Positions 56,678 to 64,000 of a stretch of DNA of 64,000 nucleotides are shown piece by piece (position 1 is the stretch's first letter; each line of letters starts with the position of its first letter). The position numbers were made by a program, and so were the translations under genes. The DNA comes from Denitrovibrio sp. GTDB lineage: Bacteria; Chrysiogenota; Deferribacteres; Deferribacterales; Geovibrionaceae. The notes under the pieces are model-generated. The model ran no database searches and was not told the origin of the DNA. It saw only the letters and a program-made list of their open reading frames with translations. The stretch is taken from assembly GCA_002869145.1 (NCBI GenBank), contig PKTM01000015.1, positions 1 through 64,000 on the forward strand, given 5' to 3'.

Positions 56678-57460
56678 TCAGAAAACACCTACAGATTTCA
56701 GGTAATGCATAAGCTGATATGTTTCAAAGTTGTCTGCTGCCGATGACTCTTCATTTAAAACATCAGAAACAGCAATAAAAGGGAGTTTATAGTCATCGGG
56801 ATGTCCACAGGCGTGCAGTTTATCGTGCCCGGCATGGTCTGATGTGACTATCAGAAAATATCTGCCTTTCTTTTTAATAAAAGTAAAAAGTTCCTGAAGC
56901 TCTTCATCAATAAACTTAAAGTCCTCAATATACTCCTCAGACAGCCAGCCATACTCAGGCCCAGTCATATCAAGGACTGAAATATGTAAAAATACAAAGT
57001 TTTTATCTTGAGTGTTCACATATTCAGTTGTTTTATATATTGGATATTCTTTAGAAAATAACGTGTTATCTATAGCACCGTTTATCAGATAACCAAGCTT
57101 GCTTTTACTATAAACATAAGCAGTACTGTATCCCATATTTTTAGCTATGTTAAAGATTGTTTTCTGAGATATTGTTGCATCGCCCTTGTGCCATGTGTTG
57201 TTTTTTCGGCCACCTTCCTCTGGACGGACACCAGTAAACATAGCAGAGTGACTGACAAGGGTCTTTGGAGGGTCTGTGCTTTTTCCGTTCAGCTTTATAA
57301 TGCCCTTTTCAGCCGCCTTAAATATATTCGGTGCGTTTTCCGCTGTAACCGCATCCGGATGAAGTGCATCTATAGATATGATCACCACATTGTTCAGCAG
57401 TTCAAATGCATAAATATTGAATGAAAATAACACCGTAAAAATTATAACTAATATTTTCAT
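56678..57460 (-). CDS. Exported alkaline-phosphatase-superfamily protein (type I phosphodiesterase-like)
   Basis: This 260-residue protein with a signal peptide (MKILVIIFTVLFSFNIYAFE) has the phosphodiesterase core: IISIDALHPDAV (first metal Asp), then TDPPKTLVSHSAMFTG (Thr or Ser nucleophile region) and VTSDHAGHDKLHACGHPDD (Asp-His, then His). It is short for the family (usually 350-500), lacking inserted domains. It probably hydrolyses a phospho- or sulfo-ester in the periplasm. It starts one base after terC, which points to one transcript with it. Confidence 0.8.
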   Translation of the reverse strand: MKILVIIFTVLFSFNIYAFELLNNVVIISIDALHPDAVTAENAPNIFKAAEKGIIKLNGKSTDPPKTLVSHSAMFTGVRPEEGGRKNNTWHKGDATISQKTIFNIAKNMGYSTAYVYSKSKLGYLINGAIDNTLFSKEYPIYKTTEYVNTQDKNFVFLHISVLDMTGPEYGWLSEEYIEDFKFIDEELQELFTFIKKKGRYFLIVTSDHAGHDKLHACGHPDDYKLPFIAVSDVLNEESSAADNFETYQLMHYLKSVGVF

Positions 57461-57461
57461 A

Positions 57462-58193
57462 TCAGTTTCCTACAAGACTTTTTCTTGAAACCTTTTTACG
57501 CGTTTTTATGTTAAGCATTTCTACTATGACAGAAAACGCCATTGCGAAATAAAGATAGCCCTTCGGTATATGGAAATGCAAACCTTCTCCTATAAGGCTT
57601 ACACCAATAAGTATAAGGAAAGATAGTGCAAGCACTTTAAATGTTGGATGCTCATTTATGAATCTACTTATAGACCCTGAAGCTACCATCATAACTAAGA
57701 CTGATACCACAATTGAAATCACCATAATGCTAACGTGCTCCACCATACCGACAGCTGTAATTACAGAATCAAGCGAAAAGACTAAGTCGATAATCATAAT
57801 CTGTATAAGCACAGAAGCAAAACCGGATATTTTAGGCATTGAATTTTCATGCTCTTCTTCGTCCTCTATTGAATGATGTATCTCAATTGTGCTTTTCGCC
57901 AAAAGAAACAATCCGCCAACAATCAATATTAAATCTCTCACTGACACACCATGACTGGATATATAAAATATTGGATTAGTTAACTTTACAATGACAAATA
58001 TAAGCATAACGAGGCATATTCTCATAATCATTGCAAGCCCAAGACCAATAATTCTGGCTTTATCCTGCTGTTCCGCTTTAAGTCTGCCCACCAATATGCT
58101 TATAAAGATTATGTTATCAATACCTAGCACGATTTCTAGAGATACCAGTGTGACAAGTGCTACCCACGCCTCAGGGCTTACTAACCATTCCAT
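57462..58193 (-). CDS. TerC family membrane protein
   Basis: This 243-residue protein has seven or so membrane helices. Motifs are LEIVLGIDNIIFISIL near the start and a related IDLVFSLDSVITAVGM in the middle, each with the conserved acidic residue inside a helix. TerC/YkoY/Alx proteins move or buffer metal ions such as manganese, often at the Sec translocon, and some are linked to tellurite resistance. I start at the ATG at 58193 because GGAGG lies five bases ahead; an ATG six codons upstream lacks one. First in a three-gene minus-strand group with two phosphatase-type enzymes. Confidence 0.9.
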   Translation of the reverse strand: MEWLVSPEAWVALVTLVSLEIVLGIDNIIFISILVGRLKAEQQDKARIIGLGLAMIMRICLVMLIFVIVKLTNPIFYISSHGVSVRDLILIVGGLFLLAKSTIEIHHSIEDEEEHENSMPKISGFASVLIQIMIIDLVFSLDSVITAVGMVEHVSIMVISIVVSVLVMMVASGSISRFINEHPTFKVLALSFLILIGVSLIGEGLHFHIPKGYLYFAMAFSVIVEMLNIKTRKKVSRKSLVGN

Positions 58194-58331
58194 TTTAGCC
58201 TCCGCTTTCAAGAAAATATCTTAACATAAATTAAAAAAAACATGAATATAAAGTAAAATGCAGAAGACTAGCCAAAGGCTTTACGAATCCATAATAGTTA
58301 TCGTTGAGTAAGACGAATGTTATATATATCA

Positions 58332-58366
58332 CAAAAAAAAAGGGTGGACATTAATGCCCACCCTTT
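58332..58366 (-). terminator. Intrinsic terminator of the sdhCDAB operon
   Basis: AAAGGGTGG/CCACCCTTT stem (58339-58366) with the loop closed further by CAT/ATG, and an A-run on the left that reads as T on the minus strand. Confidence 0.88.
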
Positions 58367-58396
58367 CTCTTTATACCAAGTATTTAATCTTAATAT

Positions 58397-59104
58397 CTAT
58401 ATCTGCTGATCGAGCAGCATTTTCCTGATCTTAACAATAGCGTCTGTTGGGTTAAGTTCTTTTGGACACGCCTCTACACAGTTGTAGATTGTGTGACATC
58501 TCCAAACACCATGCTTATCGTTGAGAATCGGAAGACGCTCTTCTGCACCTTCGTCTCTGGAATCAACAATGTATCTCCAAGCACGAAGGAACGCGTTTGG
58601 TCCGAGATACTTTTTGTCTGCCCAGAAAGAAGGACATGATGACGAGCAGCATCCGCAAAGGATACACTCATAAAGTCCATCAAGAAGTTTACGATCTTCA
58701 GGAGACTGGTAAATCTCTTTATCAGGGTTTGGTGACTTTCTGATAATGTAAGGTTTAACAGTGATGAACTTATTAAAGAAATCATCAACGTCAGTTACCA
58801 GGTCTCTCATTACATTCATCCCTGGAAGGGGCTGAATAACTAAATGATCTGAACCGAGGTCTTCGACCTTAGTCATACATGAAAGCATGTTAACGCCATT
58901 TACGTTTATACCGTCAGAACCGCAAACACCTTCACGGCAAGAACGACGGTAAGTAAACGTAGGGTCAAGCTCCCATTTTATCTGGTTCAGGGCATCAAGA
59001 AGCAGATAGCCAGGTCTTCTAAGTTCAACCTGAAACGTATCATAATAAGCTTCTTTATCCTTATCAGGATCGTACCTGAATACTTCAAATGTTACTGTTT
59101 TCAT
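58397..59104 (-). CDS. sdhB: Succinate dehydrogenase/fumarate reductase iron-sulfur subunit
   Basis: This 235-residue protein carries three clusters between FAD and quinone: 2Fe-2S ligands in CREGVCGSDGINVNG, 4Fe-4S in CILCGCCSSSCPSFW, and 3Fe-4S in CHTIYNCVEACPKELNP. The 3Fe-4S cysteine spacing is normal for SdhB. Last in sdhC-sdhD-sdhA-sdhB, 15 bases after sdhA, with GGGGAGG upstream and a strong terminator behind. Confidence 0.97.
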   Translation of the reverse strand: MKTVTFEVFRYDPDKDKEAYYDTFQVELRRPGYLLLDALNQIKWELDPTFTYRRSCREGVCGSDGINVNGVNMLSCMTKVEDLGSDHLVIQPLPGMNVMRDLVTDVDDFFNKFITVKPYIIRKSPNPDKEIYQSPEDRKLLDGLYECILCGCCSSSCPSFWADKKYLGPNAFLRAWRYIVDSRDEGAEERLPILNDKHGVWRCHTIYNCVEACPKELNPTDAIVKIRKMLLDQQI

Positions 59105-59119
59105 ATTACCATCCTCCCC

Positions 59120-60889
59120 TTAATACACTCTTGGTTTTGGTGGGAAAGTTTCAACAGAAATAGGCTTTTGGCGAACATTTCTGTAATCTACCCTTGGTGT
59201 TTTAAGGTCTTCTTCAAGGTACACTTCTGTGTGCTTGAGGAAGTTTGCATCGTCTCTGTCCGGATAGTCGTCACGGAAGTGGCCGCCGCGAGACTCTTTT
59301 CTGAGGATAGCTGCCGATGTACAGGCTTTAGCAACAAGTATCATGTTGTTAAGCTCGAGAGCCTCTATGAGGTCAAGGTTATAAACGGAAGACTTGTCAT
59401 TGACTTTATAATCGTCCATCTTAGCCTCAAGCTCGTTCAGAGTAGCATAGCACTCTGTCATAAGCTCTTCTGTTCTGAACACTGACATCTTCTTCTGCAT
59501 TACATCTGTAAGCTCGCCCCAGATCTCGCCGAATGTATGTTTTCCGTTAGCGTTGGCATACTTATTAATGTTAGCCACACCTTCGGAACCTGCATTATCA
59601 ACAAGACCAACAAGACTGTTCTCAGCAGCGTATTTTGCAGCCTGCTCACCAGCAGTTCTGCCGAATACAACAAGGTCGAGAAGTGAGTTAGTACCAAGTC
59701 TGTTAGCACCGTGAACAGAAGCAGAAGCGCACTCACCTGCAGCGAAAAGCCCAGGTACATATTCTTCACCATCCATGTTCCCTTTAATAACCTGAGTATG
59801 GTAGTTAGTCGGGATACCACCGTTCTGATAGTGAGCGGTAGGATTAACAGGGATAGGTTCTTTTGTACAGTCAACACCAGCGAAAACAAGAGAGAGTTCA
59901 TGGATACCAGGAAGTTTCTCCATAATGTTTTCAGCGCCGATGTGGTCAATTTTAAGAAGAACGTGGTCTTTGTTAGGACCAACGCCGCGACCCTCGAGAA
60001 CCTCAAGAGCCATAGAACGTGAAACGATATCTCTAGGCGCAAGGTCTTTGATAGTAGGAGCATATCTCTCCATAAATCTTTCACCCTGAGCGTTAAGAAG
60101 TATACCGCCCTCTCCACGAACACCTTCAGTAATGAGGTTTCCTGCTCCGTAAATACCTGTTGGGTGGAACTGGAAGAACTCAGCATCTGACCAGCTGCAG
60201 CCTTTTCTCATAGCGAGAGCAAGACCGTCACCAGTGTTAATGTGTGCGTTTGAGTTTGTCTGGAAGACACGGCAGTTACCACCTGTTGCAAAAACTACTG
60301 CTTTTGCGTTAAAGATGTGAAGTTCGCCGTTCTGGATATCGTAGCAGAGTACACCATTTACCTGACCTTCGTTCATAAGAAGCTCAAGCGCATAGAACTC
60401 ACTGTAAAAGTGTGTACCCTGATCAACTGATTTTTCATAAAGAGTCTTAAGCATAGCGTGACCAGTACGGTCTGCCGCATAGCAGGCTCTTTTTACAGCT
60501 CTTTTACCGAACTCAGCAGTGTGACCACCGAATGGTCTTTGGGCTATTTTGCCTTCTGGAGTTCTTGAGAAAGGGAGACCTATGTGCTCAAGAGCGATAA
60601 TCATCTCTGGAGCCAGTCTTGTCATATACTCGCAGGAGTCTTGATCCGCAAGATAGTCTGAACCCTTTACCGTATCAAACATGTGCCAGTGCCAGTGGTC
60701 TTCTTCCAGGTTACCAAGTGCAGCAGAGATTCCACCCTGCGCAGAAATGGTGTGTGATCTTGTAGGATAAACCTCAGACACTACCGCTGTTTTGCAGTAC
60801 TGGGAAGCAACCTGAGCTGCATTCAGCCCGGCACCACCTGCACCTACAACAACAACATCAAACTTATGATATTCAATTTTTACTGACAT
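59120..60889 (-). CDS. sdhA: Succinate dehydrogenase/fumarate reductase flavoprotein subunit
   Basis: This 589-residue catalytic subunit has the FAD fold VVVGAGGAGLNAAQVAS, the flavin-attaching His in TRSHTISAQGG, dicarboxylate-site residues in FHPTGIYGAGNLITEGVRGEGG, and HGANRLGTNSLLDLVVFGR near the C-terminal FAD contact. The C-terminal helical and cap domain ends with PPKPRVY. The length matches mitochondrial-type SdhA. It oxidises succinate in the TCA cycle or may run in reverse as fumarate reductase. Confidence 0.97.
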   Translation of the reverse strand: MSVKIEYHKFDVVVVGAGGAGLNAAQVASQYCKTAVVSEVYPTRSHTISAQGGISAALGNLEEDHWHWHMFDTVKGSDYLADQDSCEYMTRLAPEMIIALEHIGLPFSRTPEGKIAQRPFGGHTAEFGKRAVKRACYAADRTGHAMLKTLYEKSVDQGTHFYSEFYALELLMNEGQVNGVLCYDIQNGELHIFNAKAVVFATGGNCRVFQTNSNAHINTGDGLALAMRKGCSWSDAEFFQFHPTGIYGAGNLITEGVRGEGGILLNAQGERFMERYAPTIKDLAPRDIVSRSMALEVLEGRGVGPNKDHVLLKIDHIGAENIMEKLPGIHELSLVFAGVDCTKEPIPVNPTAHYQNGGIPTNYHTQVIKGNMDGEEYVPGLFAAGECASASVHGANRLGTNSLLDLVVFGRTAGEQAAKYAAENSLVGLVDNAGSEGVANINKYANANGKHTFGEIWGELTDVMQKKMSVFRTEELMTECYATLNELEAKMDDYKVNDKSSVYNLDLIEALELNNMILVAKACTSAAILRKESRGGHFRDDYPDRDDANFLKHTEVYLEEDLKTPRVDYRNVRQKPISVETFPPKPRVY

Positions 60890-60902
60890 ACCTTAATACT
60901 CC

Positions 60903-61211
60903 TTACATAACCTTAACGGCGAGAATCACAAGCGTAATAGCGAGTACCCAGTAAACGCCGTATATAACGCCTCTCCAGCCTTCGCTGGGGACATAGTCAT
61001 CTGTGATCATTTTAAAACCGTTAAATGTGTGAAATACACCAAAAGCTGCAATAGGGCCCAGAACAATCTGCATCATTCCTGCGCTTCCGCCTTTGATCAT
61101 GGAGAAAAAGTGTACGAATACAACGAGAATCAGGATGATACCTGACACTCTTTGCATAAGCCATCCGATTGTACCAGTATCACTGGTACCCATATACTTG
61201 TAGTTTCTCAT
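60903..61211 (-). CDS. sdhD: Succinate dehydrogenase membrane anchor subunit
   Basis: This 102-residue protein has three membrane helices. It contains the anchor signature GWLMQRVSGIILILVVFVHF with a heme-ligand candidate His, and GVFHTFNGFKMI in the second helix. Together with SdhC it holds quinone and heme b. GGGGGAA lies before the ATG, and it is 16 bases after sdhC. Assignment as D rather than C follows gene order. Confidence 0.88.
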   Translation of the reverse strand: MRNYKYMGTSDTGTIGWLMQRVSGIILILVVFVHFFSMIKGGSAGMMQIVLGPIAAFGVFHTFNGFKMITDDYVPSEGWRGVIYGVYWVLAITLVILAVKVM

Positions 61212-61227
61212 AATGCTAATTCCCCCC

Positions 61228-61584
61228 TTACGCCGTAAAGATCGGTATAAGACCGATGATGGTTATTACTAGTGTGAGAAATACTACAGCCATAAAGTAT
61301 TTCTTGAAAGTCTCTCTTTCTGCGGCAGCGCCGAACTCCATAAGGACTATTCTAACGCCGTTAAATGCATGAAAGGAAAAGCTGGCAAGAAAAAGTGCTT
61401 TCACTATTGAAAGCGAAACAACACTCTGAAATGGAGCAACTGCACCTGAAGCACCGAGGATGTGAAGAATCAGATAAAGTCCGATAATCACTCCTGATAT
61501 CCGATGAAGAAGCCATGCTACCATTCCGGGGTGTTTGCGATACCCAGATTTCTTTGGGTAGGTTACAAGGTCTTTCCTTGGCAT
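61228..61584 (-). CDS. sdhC: Succinate dehydrogenase cytochrome b subunit
   Basis: This 118-residue protein has three membrane helices. WLLHRISGVIIGLYLILHILG is the SdhC/FrdC heme b and quinone motif, and SFHAFNGVRIVLMEFG follows in helix two. I start at the ATG at 61584, which has AGGAG seven bases upstream and matches the usual short polar N-terminus; a reading from 61617 adds 11 residues without a ribosome site. First gene of the operon. Confidence 0.9.
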   Translation of the reverse strand: MPRKDLVTYPKKSGYRKHPGMVAWLLHRISGVIIGLYLILHILGASGAVAPFQSVVSLSIVKALFLASFSFHAFNGVRIVLMEFGAAAERETFKKYFMAVVFLTLVITIIGLIPIFTA

Positions 61585-61641
61585 CTTACACTCCTGAAAA
61601 AAGTTTTTAAGATACAAACACTGTTAAAATCTCAATTATTG

Positions 61642-61670
61642 TAACTATCATAATGAGTATGCCATGTCAA
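61642..61670 (-). promoter_or_regulatory. sdhCDAB promoter candidate
   Basis: Minus strand: perfect TTGACA (61670-61665), 17-base spacer, TAGTTA (61647-61642). The weak -10 suggests dependence on an activator, possibly at the palindrome next to the -35. Confidence 0.45.
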
Positions 61671-61674
61671 CCTG

Positions 61675-61686
61675 ATTGTATACAAT
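61675..61686. promoter_or_regulatory. Perfect palindrome ATTGTATACAAT upstream of the sdh -35
   Basis: A 12-bp perfect inverted repeat with GTATAC centre, four bases upstream of the sdh -35 box. The shape recalls GntR-family sites, but the regulator is unknown. The position suits an activator, or a repressor that blocks the polymerase edge. Confidence 0.5.
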
Positions 61687-61963
61687 ATACAAGCATTTTT
61701 TCACATTTATCCTTCAAAGCAATCAATTCCAAGGAATGCTCAGACACAATACAATATCAGAAACTCTGTTATAAAATTCAAGATGGCAGCTTTTTATAAT
61801 TAGTCATAAGGGGTATTTGTTCTTAACCTTACATTAACACTCTGCAGCCCTTTATTTTCAGCGCTAACATAATATCAGCTGACATCAGTTCTATCGCTGT
61901 TGACAAATACCATCTCTAACTGTTTAAATTGTTTGTGGGAAAATATATATTATTTGGTGAAAG

Positions 61964-62515
61964 ATGGATTTTGAACTGAACAGAAAATCAAAGACCATGC
62001 TCCTTAAAACAGCCAGAAACAGCATTAAAGCAGGACAGGACAGCCAGAAATACACTCCGGAAGATGTCCCTGTTGAGCTTGATTTTAACAGCGGATGTTT
62101 TGTAACACTGCATCTGCGAAACAGGTTAAGAGGCTGTATCGGGAATTTTCGTGACGACATTAATGTTGTCAAAAATGTTTCTGAAATGGCATCTCAGGCA
62201 GCATTTGCAGACCCGCGCTTTGGTCCGGTTTCCAAAGATGAACTGGGTATGGTGGATATCGAGATATCTGTCTTATCACCCATGATCAAAACATCTGCCG
62301 AAGATATTAAAATAGGCAGAGACGGAATATATATTGTCAAAGGACTTGACCGTGGAGTTCTTCTGCCTCAGGTAGCTACAGAGAACAAGTGGGATAGAGT
62401 AACCTTTCTGGAGCAGACATGCATCAAAGCAGGTTTGCATCCTAACGCATACACAGAGCCTGACACTGAAATATTCAGATTTGAAGCACTGATTTTCAGC
62501 GAAGACAATCATTAA
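61964..62515 (+). CDS. AMMECR1 domain protein (AmmeMemoRadiSam protein A)
   Basis: This 183-residue AMMECR1-fold protein has the invariant motif LRGCIGNF (residues about 47-56; NRLRGCIGNFRDD). Conserved partners often are a Memo-like and a radical-SAM protein, together called the AmmeMemoRadiSam system; neither is adjacent here. The molecular role is unknown. It is followed after 16 bases by korA, so the two probably share a transcript. Confidence 0.9.
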   Translation: MDFELNRKSKTMLLKTARNSIKAGQDSQKYTPEDVPVELDFNSGCFVTLHLRNRLRGCIGNFRDDINVVKNVSEMASQAAFADPRFGPVSKDELGMVDIEISVLSPMIKTSAEDIKIGRDGIYIVKGLDRGVLLPQVATENKWDRVTFLEQTCIKAGLHPNAYTEPDTEIFRFEALIFSEDNH

Positions 62516-62531
62516 TTAATGAGGAGAGTTT

Positions 62532-64000
62532 ATGGATAAGTCATACGTATGGAAAGCAGGAGGCCCTGCAGGAGCAGGAATAAGCACCCTCGGCCCCGTT
62601 TTCGCAAACATTATTAAAAAATGCGGATACTACTCACACGGGTATCTGGAATATCCGTCACTCATCAGAGGCGGGTACAACAGCTATCAGACTGTCTTTT
62701 CCAGAACACCGGTAACTGCACCTAAAAAGAGGATAGATATTTATCTGGCTCTGGCAGATGTCTGCTTCGAGCGAGAAGAGTTTGACGATGACACAATTAT
62801 TATTGGCGATTTTGAGAACCTTAAAAAAGCAGAAAATGCAAATGGTGTTAAAGTCGATATCCCTATGAAAAAGATCATAAAAGATATCGAAGGCAAAGAT
62901 ATCATGAAAAACACGGTAGCCTTGGGGGCATCTATTGCTGCACTTGGTCTGCCGAAAAAGATAATGGAAGAGGTAATCCGAGAGAGTTATCCTGAAAAAA
63001 TAGTAGAAATTAACGTTAAGGCCGCTGCGGCAGGCTTTGATGCCTGCGAGCAGAAGATAGATGGACTGGATGCCACACCGGAAAAAGGCTGCGAAGAGTG
63101 CGCTATAATGAACGCTAACGATGCAGTTTCAATAGGAGCCATAAGAGCCGGGTTATCTTTTTACAGTACATACCCCATGACACCCGCCAGCTCAATACTG
63201 CACACGCTTGCCAAACACAGCAGAGACTATGGCATCACTGTAAAACATACCGAAGATGAGATCTCAGGCATTTTAATGGCTATAGGTGCATCTCACGCAG
63301 GCGGCAGAGCTATGACAGGCACATCAGGCGGCGGATTTGCCCTTATGAACGAGGGTCTGGGGCTTGCAGCCATAACAGAGACACCTCTTGTTGTGGTGCT
63401 TTCTCAAAGACCCGGACCTGCAACAGGAATGCCTACGTGGACAGAGCAGTGTGATATGCAATACGCAATACACGCTTCCCAAGGAGAGTTCCCAAGGGCG
63501 GTCTATTCCCCCGGAGATCTGGAGGAAGCATATAAGTTTGCAATAGACGCTTTTAATCTTACAGAAAAATATCATGTACCTGTAATAATCCTTCTGGACA
63601 AATTCCTCTCAGAATCTGTTTTTATGTCGGGCGGTCTCGACCCTGATTATGGCGAGGTGGACAGAGGCAACCTCTTCGAAGGCGACAGCGAAAACCCTTA
63701 TAACTATTTTGAACGATACAAGGACGTCAAAAACGGAGTCGGTGCCAGAAGTTTTCCCGGTACTCCGGGAGCATTATATAATGCTGACAGCACAGAACAT
63801 GACGACATAGGTTTTGTTGTGGACACTGCAAAAAACAGAAAAAAACAGACTGACAGAAGGTACAGCAAAATGCCTCATATAGCTTCTGAAATGCCTCTGC
63901 CCGAGCTTATAGGCAAAAAGGATGCAAAGCTTACTTTTGTGTCATTCGGCTCTATGAAGCAGGTACTTCTTGAGGCTATGAAATTCGACGACAGGTTTAA
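62532..64000 (+). CDS. korA: 2-oxoacid:ferredoxin oxidoreductase, fused gamma-alpha subunit (5' part)
   Basis: The first 489 residues are visible; the gene runs off the window. Residues 1-190 are the gamma domain (GGPAGAGISTLGPVFANII, then LIRGGYNSYQ). From about 195 comes the alpha pyrimidine-binding domain: NANDAVSIGAIRAGL, YSTYPMTPASSILHTLA, TSGGGFALMNEGLGLAA, and a downstream domain II. This fused KorA form acts with KorB to convert 2-oxoglutarate (or another 2-oxoacid) and CoA to the acyl-CoA, CO2 and reduced ferredoxin. GAGGAG precedes the ATG. The exact substrate cannot be read from this part. Next to sdhCDAB it fits an anaerobic TCA cycle. Confidence 0.9.
   Translation, partial: MDKSYVWKAGGPAGAGISTLGPVFANIIKKCGYYSHGYLEYPSLIRGGYNSYQTVFSRTPVTAPKKRIDIYLALADVCFEREEFDDDTIIIGDFENLKKAENANGVKVDIPMKKIIKDIEGKDIMKNTVALGASIAALGLPKKIMEEVIRESYPEKIVEINVKAAAAGFDACEQKIDGLDATPEKGCEECAIMNANDAVSIGAIRAGLSFYSTYPMTPASSILHTLAKHSRDYGITVKHTEDEISGILMAIGASHAGGRAMTGTSGGGFALMNEGLGLAAITETPLVVVLSQRPGPATGMPTWTEQCDMQYAIHASQGEFPRAVYSPGDLEEAYKFAIDAFNLTEKYHVPVIILLDKFLSESVFMSGGLDPDYGEVDRGNLFEGDSENPYNYFERYKDVKNGVGARSFPGTPGALYNADSTEHDDIGFVVDTAKNRKKQTDRRYSKMPHIASEMPLPELIGKKDAKLTFVSFGSMKQVLLEAMKFDDRF

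Larger units (their letters stand above)
61585..61963. other. 379-base divergent region between sdhC and the AMMECR1 gene
   Basis: No gene seen. It contains an sdh promoter with a perfect TTGACA (61670-61665, minus strand) and weak TAGTTA -10, a 12-bp palindrome at 61675-61686 just upstream of that -35, and a plus-strand TTGACA at 61900-61905 followed by TTTAAA/TTAAAT after 17-18 bases for the AMMECR1 gene. The middle (about 61690-61890) holds nothing I can name. Confidence 0.6.

Noticed and set aside
59500-60186. A 228-codon frame on the minus strand inside sdhA in a second frame
   Set aside because: Ser/Leu-rich frame-shifted reading of sdhA; SdhA itself is complete in the other frame.

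Overview
The window looks like a chromosomal stretch of an anaerobic, probably marine or brackish, motile Gram-negative-type bacterium. The gene set points toward a Deferribacterota-like organism (Denitrovibrio/Geovibrio type): lysine 2,3-aminomutase osmolyte genes, selenocysteine machinery (selA-selB), a 180-kDa-class NAD-glutamate dehydrogenase, a one-iron superoxide reductase, a hemerythrin-tailed chemoreceptor, an sdhCDAB complex and a 2-oxoacid:ferredoxin oxidoreductase. That placement is inference from gene content and moderately AT-rich composition; no rRNA is present. I saw no tRNA, rRNA, CRISPR array, prophage or insertion sequence.

Layout. 1-8.9 kb: the 3' end of an M3 oligopeptidase, a NapH/NosR-like membrane ferredoxin with an FNR-type box, ablA-ablB, a sulfotransferase, metH, and a superoxide reductase with a perfect 19-bp operator-like palindrome. 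8.9-21.7 kb: one long minus-strand run (HNH protein, alaS, Nudix, cheX, giant gdh, M16 peptidase, a STAND-like ATPase with nine TPRs). 22-26.6 kb: pckA, beta-carbonic anhydrase, xerC, DUF523, DUF1460. 26.6-33 kb: the dprA-smg-topA-trmFO block plus an M20 amidohydrolase. 33-41.6 kb: selA-selB-uvrB, a class A penicillin-binding protein interrupted by an in-frame TAA, and a soluble histidine kinase. 41.6-50.6 kb: chemoreceptor, cupin, acrylyl-CoA reductase-like enzyme, an amidoligase-like protein paired with a gamma-glutamylcyclotransferase, purC, CoA-disulfide reductase-rhodanese, mtaB. 50.7-58.2 kb: a FliL-like protein, glnD and a degenerate PAS kinase in one operon, an overlooked 37-residue membrane peptide, a membrane phosphoesterase, an alkaline-phosphatase-fold protein and a TerC protein. 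58.4-64 kb: sdhCDAB, AMMECR1, and the start of korA.

How the genes fit together. Central metabolism is strong: pckA, gdh, sdhCDAB and korA join amino acid and organic acid oxidation to the TCA cycle. Oxygen handling appears in superoxide reductase, hemerythrin sensing and CoA-disulfide reductase. Regulation is visible as an FNR-type box, a PerR/Fur-shaped palindrome, a GTATAC-centred palindrome upstream of sdh, and several sigma70-type promoters. Three of these promoters lie so close to the start codon that the messages would be leaderless or nearly so.

The best candidates for something new are the amidoligase-like/cyclotransferase pair at 44.9-46.7 kb (with a leaderless-type promoter), the FliL-like/GlnD/degenerate-kinase operon, the STAND-TPR ATPase operonic with gdh, and the unannotated 37-residue membrane peptide.
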